Source of the DNA: Bifidobacterium castoris
GTDB lineage: Bacteria > Actinomycetota > Actinomycetes > Actinomycetales > Bifidobacteriaceae
Reading direction: 5' to 3'
Assembly: GCF_003952025.1 (NCBI RefSeq)
Contig: NZ_QXGI01000008.1
Coordinates: 1 to 64,000, forward strand
DNA: 64,000 nucleotides
The position numbers were made by a program, and so were the translations under genes. Positions 18,322 through 31,200 of this stretch are shown here, piece by piece (the first letter of the stretch is position 1; every line of letters starts with the position of its first letter). Under the pieces are notes generated by a model. The model did no database searches, was not told where the DNA came from, and was given only the letters and a program-made list of their open reading frames with translations.

Positions 18322-20448
18322 ATGCTTGACCAAGACTCAACTTCGCGTGCGTCCGCCGCGCATGCGTCGCCGGACGGAGCAGGCGCGCCTCCCGAGGCGG
18401 CCTCCGCGCCGACCGCGATGCCATCCACGACTTCGTCCGCCGACCTGTCCATCGCATCTTCGGCGGCCGCCGCATCCTCCACGCCTGCCGAATCTCCAGC
18501 CGCAGCCGTCGCATCGACCGAGACCGCGATGCCGACCGTGCCCGCGTCGCCGACCGCACCGTCCACGCCGTCCGGCGCGCCGATGAAGCTGCTCGTCGCG
18601 AACCGCGGCGAGATCGCGCTGCGCGTCGTGCGCACGGCGCGGGAGATGGGCGTGCCGACCGTCGTCGTCTACGCCGAACAGGACCGGCACTGCCAGTACG
18701 TGCGCATGGCCGACGAGGCGTTCCTGCTGTCCGGCGACACCTATGCGGACACCTACCTCAACGAGGACCTGCTCATCGCAATCATGCGCCGTTCGGGCGC
18801 GAACGCCGTCCATCCGGGCTACGGCTTCCTGTCCGAAGTGAGTTCCTTCGCTCGCAAGGTGCTCGCCGAAGGCGCCGTCTGGATCGGTCCGTCGCCGGAT
18901 GCGCTCGACGCGCTCGGCGACAAGATCAGCGCGCGCCAGGTGGCCGAGAAGGCGCAGGTGCCGCCGGTGCCGGGCATCTCGCACGCCATCGTCGGCATGC
19001 GTCCGCTGCTCGACTTCGCGCACACGCACGGCTATCCGCTGATGCTCAAGCGCACCGACGGCGGCGGCGGACGCGGCATCACGCTCGTGCGCAGCGACGA
19101 CGAGCTGCGCGGCTTCTACCTCAACCACAACGCCGCGCAGGGCGGCGACCTCGCCGACTACTTCGTCGAACGATTCATCGACAACGGCCGGCACGTCGAA
19201 ACCCAGTGCGGCCGCGACACGCACGGCGGTTTCACCGTCTATTCGACGCGCGACTGCTCGGTGCAGCGGCGCAACCAGAAACTCATCGAGGAGGCGCCCG
19301 CGCCGTTCCTGCCCGACGACGTCCTCGCGCAGCTCGAGGACTACTCGCGCCGGCTGTTCGAGACGGTCGGCTATGTGGGGCTCGGCACCTGCGAGTTCAT
19401 GGTGACGCCGTCCGGCAAGGCGTACTTCCTCGAAGTCAATCCGCGACTCCAGGTCGAGCACACGGTCAGCGAGGAGGTCAGCGGCGTCGATCTCGTGCGC
19501 GAACAGCTGACGATCGCCTCCGGCGGCGCGCTCACGCCGGCGCCCGAGCCGCGCGGCCACAGTTTCGAGCTGCGCATCACGAGCGAGGATCCGAAGTCGA
19601 ACCTGACGCCGTCCGCCGGCACGCTCGAGAAGGTGCGTTGGCCGAGCGGCCCGGGCGTACGCGTCGACTCGGGCGTCCTCGAGGGCGACACGATCTCCCC
19701 GAAATTCGATTCGATGATGGGCAAGCTCATCGTCACCGCGCAGGACCGCGCGACGGCCGTCGCACGTGTGCGCCGCGCGCTCGACGAGATCGAGATCGCC
19801 GGTGTGCCGACGCCGGTCGAGCTGTACCGCACCGTCTTCGCCGACGACGAATTCACGGCCGAGCACGGCGCCGGCTTCACCGTGAGCACGAAATGGCTCG
19901 AACGCAAATACCTCAACCGCGAGCCGGCATCGACGCGCGCCGGGCAGCCGGCGTCGCTGAGCGCGGCCCCGGAGCCGGCCGACGAGCGCACGCCGAGCGA
20001 GGAGATCGTCATCGAGATGAACCATCGGCGCGTCGTGCTCACCGTGCCGAGTGACGTCGTCGCGACGCTCACCGGCGGCGCGCGCTCGCGGGCGGCCGAA
20101 CGTCCGACGCAGCCGCTGCGCGGCCAGGGCATGCATCACGTCGAACGCGGCCGCCAGCGGCAGGACGAGCGCTCCGGCGTCATCGCGTCGCCGATGCAGG
20201 CGATCGTCACCCGCATCACCGTGACGCCGGGGCAGCACGTGAGCAAAGGCGACCTGCTCGTCGTGCTCGAGTCGATGAAGATGGAGAACTACGTCTATGC
20301 GCCGGTCGACGGCGTCGTCAACGAGATCTTCGCGACCGCCGCGTCCTCCGTCGACGGCGGCGAGACGCTGCTGACGCTCGACGTCGAAGGCGCGCATCGC
20401 GACGCGAAGGACACGAAGGACGCACAGGACAAGGGGGAGCGGGCATGA
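18322..20448 (+). CDS. accC: Acetyl-/propionyl-CoA carboxylase alpha subunit (biotin carboxylase plus BCCP)
   Basis: This subunit carboxylates its own biotin with ATP and bicarbonate, the first half-reaction of malonyl-CoA synthesis. After an Ala/Ser/Pro-rich N-terminal stretch, the biotin carboxylase begins at about residue 88 (MKLLVANRGEIALRVVRTA). It shows the ATP-grasp loop DGGGGRGI and the EVNPRLQVEHTVSEEV signature. The biotin carrier domain at the C-terminus carries ESMKMEN with the biotinylated lysine at about residue 653. The start is uncertain: I chose ATG 18322 because AAAGAGGA lies 11 bases upstream; ATG 18310 sits directly on that site. The stop overlaps the accD start (ATGA). 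Confidence 0.93.
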   Translation: MLDQDSTSRASAAHASPDGAGAPPEAASAPTAMPSTTSSADLSIASSAAAASSTPAESPAAAVASTETAMPTVPASPTAPSTPSGAPMKLLVANRGEIALRVVRTAREMGVPTVVVYAEQDRHCQYVRMADEAFLLSGDTYADTYLNEDLLIAIMRRSGANAVHPGYGFLSEVSSFARKVLAEGAVWIGPSPDALDALGDKISARQVAEKAQVPPVPGISHAIVGMRPLLDFAHTHGYPLMLKRTDGGGGRGITLVRSDDELRGFYLNHNAAQGGDLADYFVERFIDNGRHVETQCGRDTHGGFTVYSTRDCSVQRRNQKLIEEAPAPFLPDDVLAQLEDYSRRLFETVGYVGLGTCEFMVTPSGKAYFLEVNPRLQVEHTVSEEVSGVDLVREQLTIASGGALTPAPEPRGHSFELRITSEDPKSNLTPSAGTLEKVRWPSGPGVRVDSGVLEGDTISPKFDSMMGKLIVTAQDRATAVARVRRALDEIEIAGVPTPVELYRTVFADDEFTAEHGAGFTVSTKWLERKYLNREPASTRAGQPASLSAAPEPADERTPSEEIVIEMNHRRVVLTVPSDVVATLTGGARSRAAERPTQPLRGQGMHHVERGRQRQDERSGVIASPMQAIVTRITVTPGQHVSKGDLLVVLESMKMENYVYAPVDGVVNEIFATAASSVDGGETLLTLDVEGAHRDAKDTKDAQDKGERA

Positions 20449-22109
20449 ACGACATCACCGAATCGCCGGCGCTGCAGGCGCTCGTCGAAAACGGCACGCT
20501 CGACGACGCCGTCGCCGCGGCCTCGAAGGGGCCTGCCGACGCAGCGTCCGCGGCCGACGGCGAACGGCAGCCCATCCGGCCGGCCGTGCTCAAGGCGGCG
20601 CAGCTCGCGCGCGACGCCGAGGAGCACGCCCGCGACCGCCAGCACATCAAAGGCAAGCTGACGGCGCGCGAACGGCTCGACCTGCTGCTCGACACCGACA
20701 CATTCGAGGAGATCGGCCGTTTCAGCGGCGGCGACATCAACGCAGGTTCCGCCGGCGCGGCCGTCATCACCGGATTCGGCGAGATCTACGGGCGCCGCGT
20801 CGCCGTCTACGCACAGGACTTCTCGGTGCGCGGCGGCACGCTCGGCACCGCCGAGGGACGCAAGATCTGCCGGCTGATGGACCAGGCGCTCACATTGCGC
20901 ATCCCGATCATCGCGTTGATCGATTCGGGAGGCGCGCGCATCCAGGAAGGCGTCGCCGCGCTCACGCAGTACGGGCGCATCTTCCGCAGGACCTGCGACG
21001 CGAGCGGCTGCGTGCCGCAGATCTCGCTGATCCTCGGGCCGTGCGCGGGCGGCGCCGTCTACTGCCCGGCGCTGACCGACCTGATCATCATGACGCGCGA
21101 GAACTCGAACATGTTCGTCACCGGTCCGGACGTCATCAAGGCGGCGACCGGCGAATCGATCAGCATGGACGACCTCGGCGGCGGCTCCGTGCACAGCACG
21201 ACCTCCGGCGTCGCGCACTATCTGGGCGTCGACGAGGCGGACGCGATCGACTATGCGCGCACCGTGCTCGCGTATCTGCCGGCGAACGCGGGCGAGCAGC
21301 CGCCGACCTACTCGTACATGGCGACGCGCGCCGACCATGAGGTCGCGCGGCGTCTGGGCGCGATCGTGCCCGACAACGACCGCCAGCCCTACGACGTGCT
21401 CGACGTCATCCGCTGCGTCGTCGACTACGGCGAGTTCGTGCAGGTGCATGAGCTGTTCGCGCCGTCGGCCGTCGTCGGTTTCGCGTGCATCGACGGCCAC
21501 CCGGTCGGCATCGTCGCGAACCAGCCGAACGTCAACGCCGGCGGCCTCGACGTCGACTCGTCGGAGAAGGTCGCGCGCTTCGTGCGGCTGTGCGACGCGT
21601 TCAACCTGCCGGTCGTCACGCTCGTGGACACGCCGGGATACAAGCCGGGCGCCGAACAGGAGCACGCCGGCATCATCCGCCGCGGCGCGAAGGTCATCTA
21701 CGCGTACGCGAACGCGCAAGTGCCGCTCGTCACGATCGTGCTGCGCAAGGCCTACGGCGGCGCGTACATCGTCATGGGATCGAAGTCGATCGGCGCCGAC
21801 CTCAACTACGCGTGGCCGGCGGCGCAGATCGCCGTGCTCGGCGCGACCGGCGCCGTCAACATCATCCATCGCAAGGACCTGCAGAAGGCGAGGGACTCCG
21901 GACAGGACGTGGAGGCGGCGCGCGCGAGGTACGCGGCCGAATACGAACGCACGACCGTCAACGCGAACCTGTCGATGGAGACCGGGCAGATCGACGCGAT
22001 GATCGACCCCGAGCAGACGCGCGACACGCTCATCGAAGGACTGCGGCTGCTGCGCGACAAGCCCCGCGCGCGCCGCGGGGACAAGCACCACGGCAACCAG
22101 CCGCTGTAG
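20445..22109 (+). CDS. accD: Acyl-CoA carboxylase carboxyltransferase (beta) subunit
   Basis: The beta subunit moves the carboxyl group from biotin to acetyl-CoA or propionyl-CoA. The 554-residue protein has both crotonase-like halves of the PccB/AccD5 type: KLTARERLDLLLD, IDSGGARIQEGVAAL, GPCAGGAVYCPAL, then VDTPGYKPGAEQEHAGI and KAYGGAYIVMG. Its start overlaps the accC stop by four bases, so they form one operon and one enzyme complex. The fas start follows 113 bases later, so the three genes probably act together in supplying and using malonyl-CoA. Substrate preference cannot be read from the sequence. Confidence 0.93.
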   Translation: MNDITESPALQALVENGTLDDAVAAASKGPADAASAADGERQPIRPAVLKAAQLARDAEEHARDRQHIKGKLTARERLDLLLDTDTFEEIGRFSGGDINAGSAGAAVITGFGEIYGRRVAVYAQDFSVRGGTLGTAEGRKICRLMDQALTLRIPIIALIDSGGARIQEGVAALTQYGRIFRRTCDASGCVPQISLILGPCAGGAVYCPALTDLIIMTRENSNMFVTGPDVIKAATGESISMDDLGGGSVHSTTSGVAHYLGVDEADAIDYARTVLAYLPANAGEQPPTYSYMATRADHEVARRLGAIVPDNDRQPYDVLDVIRCVVDYGEFVQVHELFAPSAVVGFACIDGHPVGIVANQPNVNAGGLDVDSSEKVARFVRLCDAFNLPVVTLVDTPGYKPGAEQEHAGIIRRGAKVIYAYANAQVPLVTIVLRKAYGGAYIVMGSKSIGADLNYAWPAAQIAVLGATGAVNIIHRKDLQKARDSGQDVEAARARYAAEYERTTVNANLSMETGQIDAMIDPEQTRDTLIEGLRLLRDKPRARRGDKHHGNQPL

Positions 22110-22222
22110 CGACGCCCGTGCGCGGCCGGCATCCGGACGCGGGCCGCGCGAAGACCCCGACCAACCGAAGACCAACCAACCGACAACCGAAGACCATCGA
22201 AGAGAAAGCATCCACGATACCG

Positions 22223-25200
22223 ATGAGTACCGCATCCACCGCATCATTCATGGAACGACTCCAGCACGAAACCCACGCCCTGATGTTCGCCGGGCAGTCC
22301 ACGCCGTGGACGACGGCGCTCGCCGAGCTGATGGACGAGCCGACGACCGCCGCCGCGCTGCGCGCAGCCGCGGGCCGCGCCCACGACCTGCTCGCGCCGG
22401 TCGCCGCGCAGCTGCTCGCGACGAGCGGACGCGACGTCGACCTGTTCGGCTTCGACGCGAACCCGGCGACGCTCGGCGCGGCCGCCGAAGCGACGGCGAG
22501 CATCGAAGGCATCGCGCTCACCCAGCTCGGCGCGCTGATCGACCTCGACCAGCTCGGCTATTCGCCCGCCACGGCGCGCCCGGTCGCACTGCTCGGCCAC
22601 TCGCAGGGCATCCTCGGCGTGCACATGGCGCAGGCGATCGCCGACGCCGGCTCGCTCGACGCGGCCGCCGCGCGCATCGACGAGATCCTCGCGATCGCCG
22701 CGCTGATCGGCGCCGCCGGAACCCGTGAGGCGCGCGCGCAGCGGATCGTGCGCAAGGCCGGCGACGCGACGCCGATGCTGTCGGTCAAGGGGATCCTTCC
22801 GGCGCAGGCGGACGCGCTGATCGCGCGCGTCGCCGACGCCGACGGCCCGATCAGCGTCGCCGTCGTCAACTCGGCGAACCACGTCGTGCTGTCCGGACAT
22901 CCGCAGGACCTCGAGGCCTTCGCCGACGAGGCGCGGCGCGAGCACCGTCGCCAGGCGCGACTGCGCGCCGACAAGGTGCGCGGCGGCGCCGTCTTCGACC
23001 CGGTGCTCGAATACCTCGAGGTGACGTTGCCGTTCCACAGCCCGCTGATGGAGGCGGCCGTCGAACGCACCGTCGCATGGGCGGCCGCCTGCGGCATCGA
23101 CGAGGAGCGCGCGCGCACGCTCGCCGAGGAGGTGCTCGTCCGTCAGGTCGACTGGAACACGCAGGTCACCGAACTGCTCAGGCAGCACGATCCGCGCACG
23201 TTGTGGGCGATCGACCTCGGCCCGGGCATGACGATCGGCAAGCTGTGCGCGGCCGTCGCCGAAGGCACCGGCGTCGGCGTCGTCGAAGCCGCCAACGCCG
23301 CGCAGCGCGCCGCACTCGCGACCGCCACCGACGACCCGGCGCGCCTGCAGGACTGGTCGGCGTACGCGCCGCGGCTCGTGGACACGCCGCAGGGCGCGCG
23401 CGTCGAGACGGCGTTCACTCGTCTGACCGGCAAGCCGCCGGTGCTGCTCGCCGGCATGACGCCGACGACCGTCGACCCCGAGATCGTCGCGGCGGCCGCG
23501 AACGCCGGCTACTGGGCGGAGCTCGCCGGCGGCGGCCAGGTGACGGCCGAGGTCTTCGAACGCCATATGGCCGAGCTCGGCGAACTGCTCGACGAAGGCC
23601 GCACCGTCGAGTTCAACGCGATGTTCATGGACCGCTACCTGTGGAACCTGCAGTTCGGCTCGTCGCGCATCGTGCCGAAGAAGCGCGCGTCGGGCGCGCC
23701 GATCGACGGCGTCGTCGTCTCCGCGGGCATCCCCGAACTCGACGAGGCGGTCGCGCTCGTCAGGTCGCTCAACGCCGACGGCTTCCCCTACGTGTGCTTC
23801 AAGCCGGGCACCGTCGAGCAGATCCGCCAGGTCGTGCGCATCGCGCAGGCCGTCGCGCCGGCGAAGGTGCTCGTGCAGGTCGAAGGCGGCTCGGCCGGCG
23901 GCCACCACAGCTGGGAGTCGCTCGACGACCTGCTGCTGGCGACCTACGCGCAGGTGCGCGGACAGCGCAACCTCGTGCTCGTCGTCGGCGGCGGCATCGG
24001 CACGCCGGAACGCGGCGCCGACTACATCACCGGCGCATGGGCGACGCGCTACGGCCGTCCGCTGATGCCGGTCGACGGCGTGCTCGTCGGCACCGCCGTC
24101 ATGACGGCGAAGGAGGCGCACACGTCGCCCGAGGTCAAGCGACTGCTCGTCGAGACGCCGGGCATCACCGCCGCCGACGCCGGCGCGGACGACGTGTTCG
24201 CGCCGCTCGGCGAACAGTGGGTGCCGAGCGGCAAGTCCGTCGGCGGTGTGGCGAGCGGCCTGAGCCATCTGCATGCGGACATCTACGAGCTCGAGAACGC
24301 CTCCGCGCGCTGCGGCCGCCTGCTCGTGCACGTCATGAAGCACCCCGAGGAGCTCGAATCGCGCCGCGAGGAGATCATCGAGGCGCTCGACCAGACCGCC
24401 AAGCCGTATTTCGGCGACCTGAAGACGATGCGCTACGAGGACTGGGCTCGCCGCTTCGCCGAGCTTGCATTCCCGTGGGCCGACGGCACCTACGCGGACC
24501 GCTACCTGCATCTGCTGCAGCGCATCGAGGCGCGCGTCATCGACCTCGAACAGGGCGCGTTCACGCCGATGTTCCAGCGCCGCGCCGACGTCGAAGCCGA
24601 CCCCTTCGCCGCGCTCGCCGCGCTCGTCGAAGCCTACCCGGCGATGCGCGAGCTGACGGTGACGCCGGCCGACGAGGCCTGGTTCACCGAACTCGTGCGC
24701 GAATACCCCAAGCCGATGCCGTTCGTGCCGGCGATCGACCACGACCTGCTGCGCTGGTGGGGCCAGGACCAGCTGTGGCAGTCCGAGGACCCGCGCTACC
24801 CGGCCGATTCGGTGCGCATCATCCCCGGCCCGATCTCGGTGGCCGGCATCACAACGGTCGACGAGCCGGTCGCCGACATCCTCGACCGCTTCCGCGACGC
24901 GATGACGGCGCGTGTGGCCGCCGCCGGCGATGACGTCGCCGCCGACAAGAGCGCCGACCCGCGCTTCGCATTGCTCGACGGCGCCCCCGACGCCGAGGAC
25001 TTCATCCGCCGCAGCCCGAACATCTCGTGGATCGGCCACCAGACCGCCAATCCGGCCTACGGCACCGTGCGCGGCGACAGGACCTACGAGCTGACCCACC
25101 TCGGCCGCGACGAACGGAGCGGCGTCGAGCGCTTCGACCTTGACATCCATCTCGACACCTTCTGGGACGACGACCCGGACGGCGGCGCGACGAAGCATGC

Positions 25201-28200
25201 GGTGCGCGACATCGTCATCCCGCTCAACGTGGCGGCGGACGCGACCGGCATGATCCCGGTCGTCGACCGCGAGCGCCTGCCCGAACACGTCTACCGCATG
25301 CTCGCCGCGACGGCCGGCATCGGCAACACGGCGATCACCGGCGACGAGCTGACGGCGATGCCGCAGATCGCCGCCGCCGACGCCGCGGCGGACGGCGTGG
25401 ACGCGGACGCCGCGCCCTTCGGCGTCGCGCACGCCGCATACACGCTGTCGGCGAATCTCGGCGCCGACCATGAGGCGGCCACCGGCGGCGCGCTGCCGAT
25501 CGAACTGACCCCGTCGCGCATCGCGCCGGACGCGCTCGTCGGCCCCGCATGGCCGGCGATCTACGCGGCGCTGGGCTCGGTCAGCGTCGACGGCTACCCG
25601 GTCATCGAAGGCCTGCTCAACGCCGTCCACCTCGACCATCTGATCGCGCTGCGGGTCGACGAGGAGACGCTGCTGGCGCACGTCGGCGAGCAGGTCGCGC
25701 TCACCAGCTGGGCGGAGCCGTACTTCGAATCGGCGTCGGGCCGCGTCGTGACGATCCATGTGCGGCATACGGCGGCCGACGGCACCGTGCTCGCCGACGA
25801 GACGGAACGCTTCGCGATCCGCGGCCGCGCCTACAGCGACGAGCTGCCGGCGCCGGCGGCCGACGACGGCGGCCTCGACGTGGACGTCGCCGCGACGCCG
25901 CGCCGTCTGCTGCGCCGCGTCAACGTCAAGGCGCCGCACGAGATGACGGCCTTCGCGCGCACCTCCGGCGACTTCAACCCGATCCACACGTCGCACCGCG
26001 GCGCCGCGATCAGCGGACTGTCCCGGCCGCTCGTGCACGGCATGTGGCTGTCGGCGACCGCGCAGCACGCCGTGCAGGCGCTCGACGAGCGCGGCGCGCA
26101 CTACGAGATCGCCGGCTGGACGTACAACATGTACGGCATGGTGCAGCTCGACGACGACGTGGAGATCAGCGTCGAACGCGTCGGCCATGTCAGGCACGGC
26201 GGCCTCGCGCTCGAAGTGACGTGCCGCATCGGCGGACAGCTCGTCAGCCGCGCGACCGCCGTCACGCGCGCGCCGTCCAGCGCCTTCGTCTATCCGGGCC
26301 AGGGCATCCAAAGCCAGGGGATGGTGCTCGACGAGCGCATGAAGTCGCCGGCGGCGCGCGACGTGTGGGAGCGCGCCGACAAGCTCACGCGCGACCGCCT
26401 CGGGTTCTCGATCCTCGCCGTCGTGCGCGACAACCCGAAGGAGCTGACGGCGAACGGCGTCACCTACCGTCATCCGGAAGGACTGCTCAACCTCACGCAG
26501 TTCACGCAGGTCGCGCTCGCGACCGTCGCCTTCGCGCAGACGGCGCGCATGCAGGAGGCGGGCGCCGACATCCGCCCGTCGTACTTCGCCGGCCATTCGC
26601 TCGGCGAATACAACGCGCTGAGCTCGTTCGCCCACGTCATCCCGTTGGAGACGGTGCTCGAACTCGTGTTCCACCGCGGCTCGACGATGCACCATCTGAT
26701 CGACCGCGACGCGCAGGGCCGCTCGAACTACCGCATGGGCGCGTTGAGGCCGAACCAGTTCGGCGTCGACGACGCGCATGTGAAGGCGTATGTGGAGTCG
26801 GTCGCCGAGGCGAGCGGCGAGTTCCTCGAGATCGTCAACTACAACCTCGCCGGCCAGCAGTACGCCGTCGCCGGCACGATCGCCGGACTCAAGGCGCTCG
26901 CCGACGACGCCGCTCGCCGCGTGGCGGAATTCGGCGGCAAGCCGGCGTTCATGCTCGTGCCGGGCATCGACGTGCCGTTCCATTCGTCGCTGCTGCGCAA
27001 GGGCGTTCCCGAGTTCCGCGACAAGCTCGACGCGCTGCTGCCGGCCGAGATCGACTACCGCGGCGCGCTCGAAGGTCACTACATCCCGAACCTCGTGGCC
27101 GCGCCGTTCGCGATGAACAAGGAGTTCGCGCGGCTGATCCTCGACGTCGTGCCGAGCGAACGCATCGCCGCCGCGCTCGCCGACGACGCCGTCTGGGACG
27201 CCTACGCCGCCGACGACCAGAAGCTCGGCCGTCTGCTGCTCACCGAGCTGCTGTCGTGGCAGTTCGCGTCGCCGGTGCGCTGGATCGAGACGCAGGCGCT
27301 GCTCTTCTCCGACCGCACACAGGGCGGCCTCGGCGTCGAGCAGGTCGTCGAGGTCGGCCTCGGCAATGCGCCGACGCTCGCGAACCTCGCCTCCAAGACG
27401 CTCAGGTTGCCGCAGTTCGCCCGCCGGCAGGTCGCCGTCTACAACGTCGGCCGCGACGAGGGCCGCGTCTACATGACCGACTCCGACCCGCTCGTCGAAG
27501 ACGTCGACGTCGAGGAGACGACGACCGAAAACGCACCGGCCGCGGCCGCCCCGGCGGAGCCGCAGCCCGTCGCGCCGGCCGCCGCGGCGCCCGAAGCGCC
27601 GGCCGCGCCGGCCGCGGGCGTGTCCGGCGCCGACGTGCCGGACCTCGCGTTCCGCGCGCATGACGGCATCCGGACGCTGCTCGCCTACGCCGCGAAGATC
27701 CGACCCGAGCAGATCGGCGACGACGACACGACCGACACGTTGACGAACGGCGTCTCGTCGCGCCGCAACCAGCTGCTGATGGACATCAGCGCCGAACTCG
27801 GCGTCGCGAGCGTCGACGGCGCCGCCGAGGCGTCGATCAGCGACCTGAGCGCGCTCGTCGACAAGGTCGCGCCGAACTACAAGGCCTTCGGCCCGGTGCT
27901 CGCCGACATCGTGCGCGACCGCGTGCGCGCGCTCTTCGGGGCGGCCGGCGTCAAGCCCGCGCAGATCGAGCGCCGCGTGCATGAGACGTGGGGACTTGGA
28001 GACGGATGGGCGAAGCACGTCGTCGCCGAACTCACGCTCGGCGCGCGCGACGGCGCGTCCGCGCGCGGCGGCGACCTCGCGACGCTCGCCGCGACGTCGG
28101 CGGCGAACACGAACGCCGCGAACGCGATGATCGACGCGGCCGTGCAGGCCGTCGCCGCCGCGCACGGCGTGCAGGTGGCGATGCCGAGCGCCGGCGCGGC

Positions 28201-31200
28201 CTTGGGCGGCGTCGTCGATTCGGCGGCCCTCGACGCCTACGCGGCGTCGGTCACCGGTTCCGACGGCGTCCTCGCCGCGACCGCCAGGTTCGTCCTCGGC
28301 CAGCTCGGCGTGGACGCCCCGGCGCCGCTGGGCGACGACGACGCCGAGCAGGCGGCCGTCGTCGCCGCCGTCGAGGCCGAACTCGGGTCCGACTGGCCCA
28401 AGCAGGTCGCGCCGCGCTTCGACGCGCGCCAGGCGATCCTCTTCGACGACCGCTGGGCGTCGGCACGCGAGGACCTCGCCCGCGCCTACTACAACGGCGA
28501 CGTCGACGCGATCGCCGGCGACTTCACGGCGGCCGGCGACGCCGTCGCCAAGCAGGCGGCATGGTACGCCGCGCGGACGCAGGACGCCGCGCTCGCCGCA
28601 CGCTACGGAGAGATCGCGCGGCAGGCGGCGGCCGACAAGGCCGACGTCACGCTCGGCTACGACGGCCAGGTGGCCGTCGTCACCGGCGTCGCTCCGAACT
28701 CGATCGCCGCGCAGGTCGTCAACGGGCTGCTCGAAGGCGGCGCGACCGTCATCGCGACGTCGCACAGCTTCAAGCCCTCGGTCAAGGCGTGGGCGCAGTG
28801 CAGCTACCGCGAGCATGCGCGCGGCGACGCGAAACTGTGGCTCGTGCCGGCGAACCTGTCGTCGTACCGGGATGTGGACGCGCTCGTCGACTGGGTCGGC
28901 CATGTGCAGCGCAAGACGACCGGCGCGACGACGACGGAGCTCAAGCCGGCCTACGAGCCGGACCTGTTCTTCCCGTTCGCGGCGCCGCCGGTGCACGGCT
29001 CGCTCGCCGACTCCGGCGCGTTGTTCGAATCGCAGGCGCGTCTGATGCTGTGGGGCGTCGAACGCGCGATCGCCGGCTTCGCGGCCCTCGGCGCCGACAC
29101 CGACGTGCGCCACCGGCTGCACGTCGTGCTGCCCGGCTCGCCCAACCGCGGCGTCTTCGGCGGTGACGGCGCGTACGGCGAGGTCAAGTCGGCCTTCGAC
29201 GCGATCGTCAACCGCGCCCGCAGCGAACGTGCATGGTCGGACCGCGTCACCTTCGCGCATCCGAAGATCGGCTGGGTGCGCGGCACCGGGCTCATGGGAG
29301 GCAACGACCCGCTCGTCGCCGTCGTCGAACGCCACGGACTGACGACGTACTCCACCGAGCAGATCGCCGCCGAACTGCTCAAGTTGACGACGGCCGAGGC
29401 GCGCGCGCAGGCGGCGCGCGCGCCGCTCGACGTCGACCTGACCGGAGGCCTCGGCGCAGAGCCGATCGACATCAAGGCGCTGCGCGCCGAAGCGATCGCC
29501 GACGCCGCGCTCGACATGGCCGAAGCGGAGGCCAACGCCGCCGCCGACGACGTGCGGGTCAAGGCGCTGCCGAGCCCGCACGTGCCGAAGCAGGCGGCCG
29601 TCGACCTCGCCGACTGGGAGCGGGTGAACGCGCGGCCTGAGGACGAGATCGTCATCGTCTCGATCGGCGAACTCGGCCCGTGGGGGTCGGGACGCACGCG
29701 CGCCGAGGCCGAACTCGGCATCCACGCGGACGGCGACGTCGACCTGTCCGCCGGCGCCGTGCTCGAACTCGCCTGGAACATGGGACTGCTCAGCTGGGCG
29801 GACTCGCCCAAGCCGGGCTGGTACGACACGGACGGCAACCTCGTGCCGGAATCCGACATCGCCGAACGCTACCACGACGAGGTCGTCGCCAAATCCGGCG
29901 TGCGCCCCTTCGCGCTCGGCATGGGCTCCGACTACCGCGACGGCACCGACGAGGAGGAGGCCGAGGTCTACCTCGATCACGACGTCAGCTTCAGCGTGCC
30001 GACGCGCGCGATCGCCGGCGAATACATCGCGATGGACGCCGAGCACACGTCGATCATGCCCGACGACGAAAGCGGCGAATGGACGGTGACGCGCCACGCC
30101 GGATCGATGATCCGCGTGCCGCGGCGCGCGACGATGACGCGCACCGTCGGCGGCCAGTTCCCGGACGGCTTCGACCCGACGAAGTGGGGCATCCCCGCCT
30201 CGATGGTCGGCGACGTGGACCCGATCGCGCTGTGGAACATCGTGACGACCGTCGACGCGTACCTGTCCGCCGGCTTCACGCCGACCGAGATCCTGCAGGC
30301 CGTGCACCCGTCGATGGTCGCGAGCACGCAGGGCACCGGCTTCGGCGGCATGGCCTCGATGCGCAAGCTGTACCTCGACCGCTTCCTCGGTCACGAGATC
30401 CCGACCGACATCCTGCAGGAGGCGCTGCCGAACGTCGTCGCCGCGCACGTCATGCAAAGCTACATCGGCGGCTACGGCAACATGGTGCAGCCGGTGTCCG
30501 CATGCGCGACGGCCGCCGTCTCGCTCGAAGAAGGCGCCGACAAGATCGCGCTCGGCAAGGCCGACTTCGTCGTCACCGGCGCGATCGACGACATCGGCGT
30601 CGAATCGGTCATCGGATTCGGCAACATGAACGCGACGGCGAACTCGCGCGAAATGCTCGACAAGGGCATCGACCCGCGGTTCTTCTCGCGGGCGAACGAC
30701 CGACGTCGCGGCGGCTTCGTCGAATCGCAGGGCGGCGGCACCGTGCTGCTCACGCGCGGCGACATCGCGCTGCGACTGGGACTGCCGGTCGCCGGCGTCA
30801 TCGGCTTCGTGCACTCCTACGCAGACGGCGCGCACACGTCGATCCCGGCGCCCGGCCTCGGCGCGCTCGCCGCTGGCATGGGCGGCCGCTCGTCGAAGCT
30901 CGTGCGCGACCTGGCGGCGCTCGGCGTCACGCCGGACGACATCGCCGTGGTCTCCAAGCATGACACGTCGACGAACGCGAACGATCCGAACGAATCGGAA
31001 CTGCACAACACGCTCGCCCACGCGATCGGACGCGAGGACGGCAACCCGCTGTTCGTGATCTCGCAGAAGTCGCTGACCGGACATGCGAAGGGCGGTGCGT
31101 GCGTGTTCCAGATCAACGGCATCACGCAGCTGTTCCGCTCCGGCGTCGTGCCGGCGAACGCGGCGCTCGAATGCGTCGACCCCAAGCTCGCGCGCGACGA

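Noticed and set aside
18337-20397. Long minus-strand frame opposite accC
   Set aside because: Shadow of the accC reading frame, low-complexity Arg/Asp/Val product.
21485-22222. Upstream extension of the fas frame into accD
   Set aside because: It is an out-of-frame read of accD with Arg-rich content; the Fas family begins at 22223.
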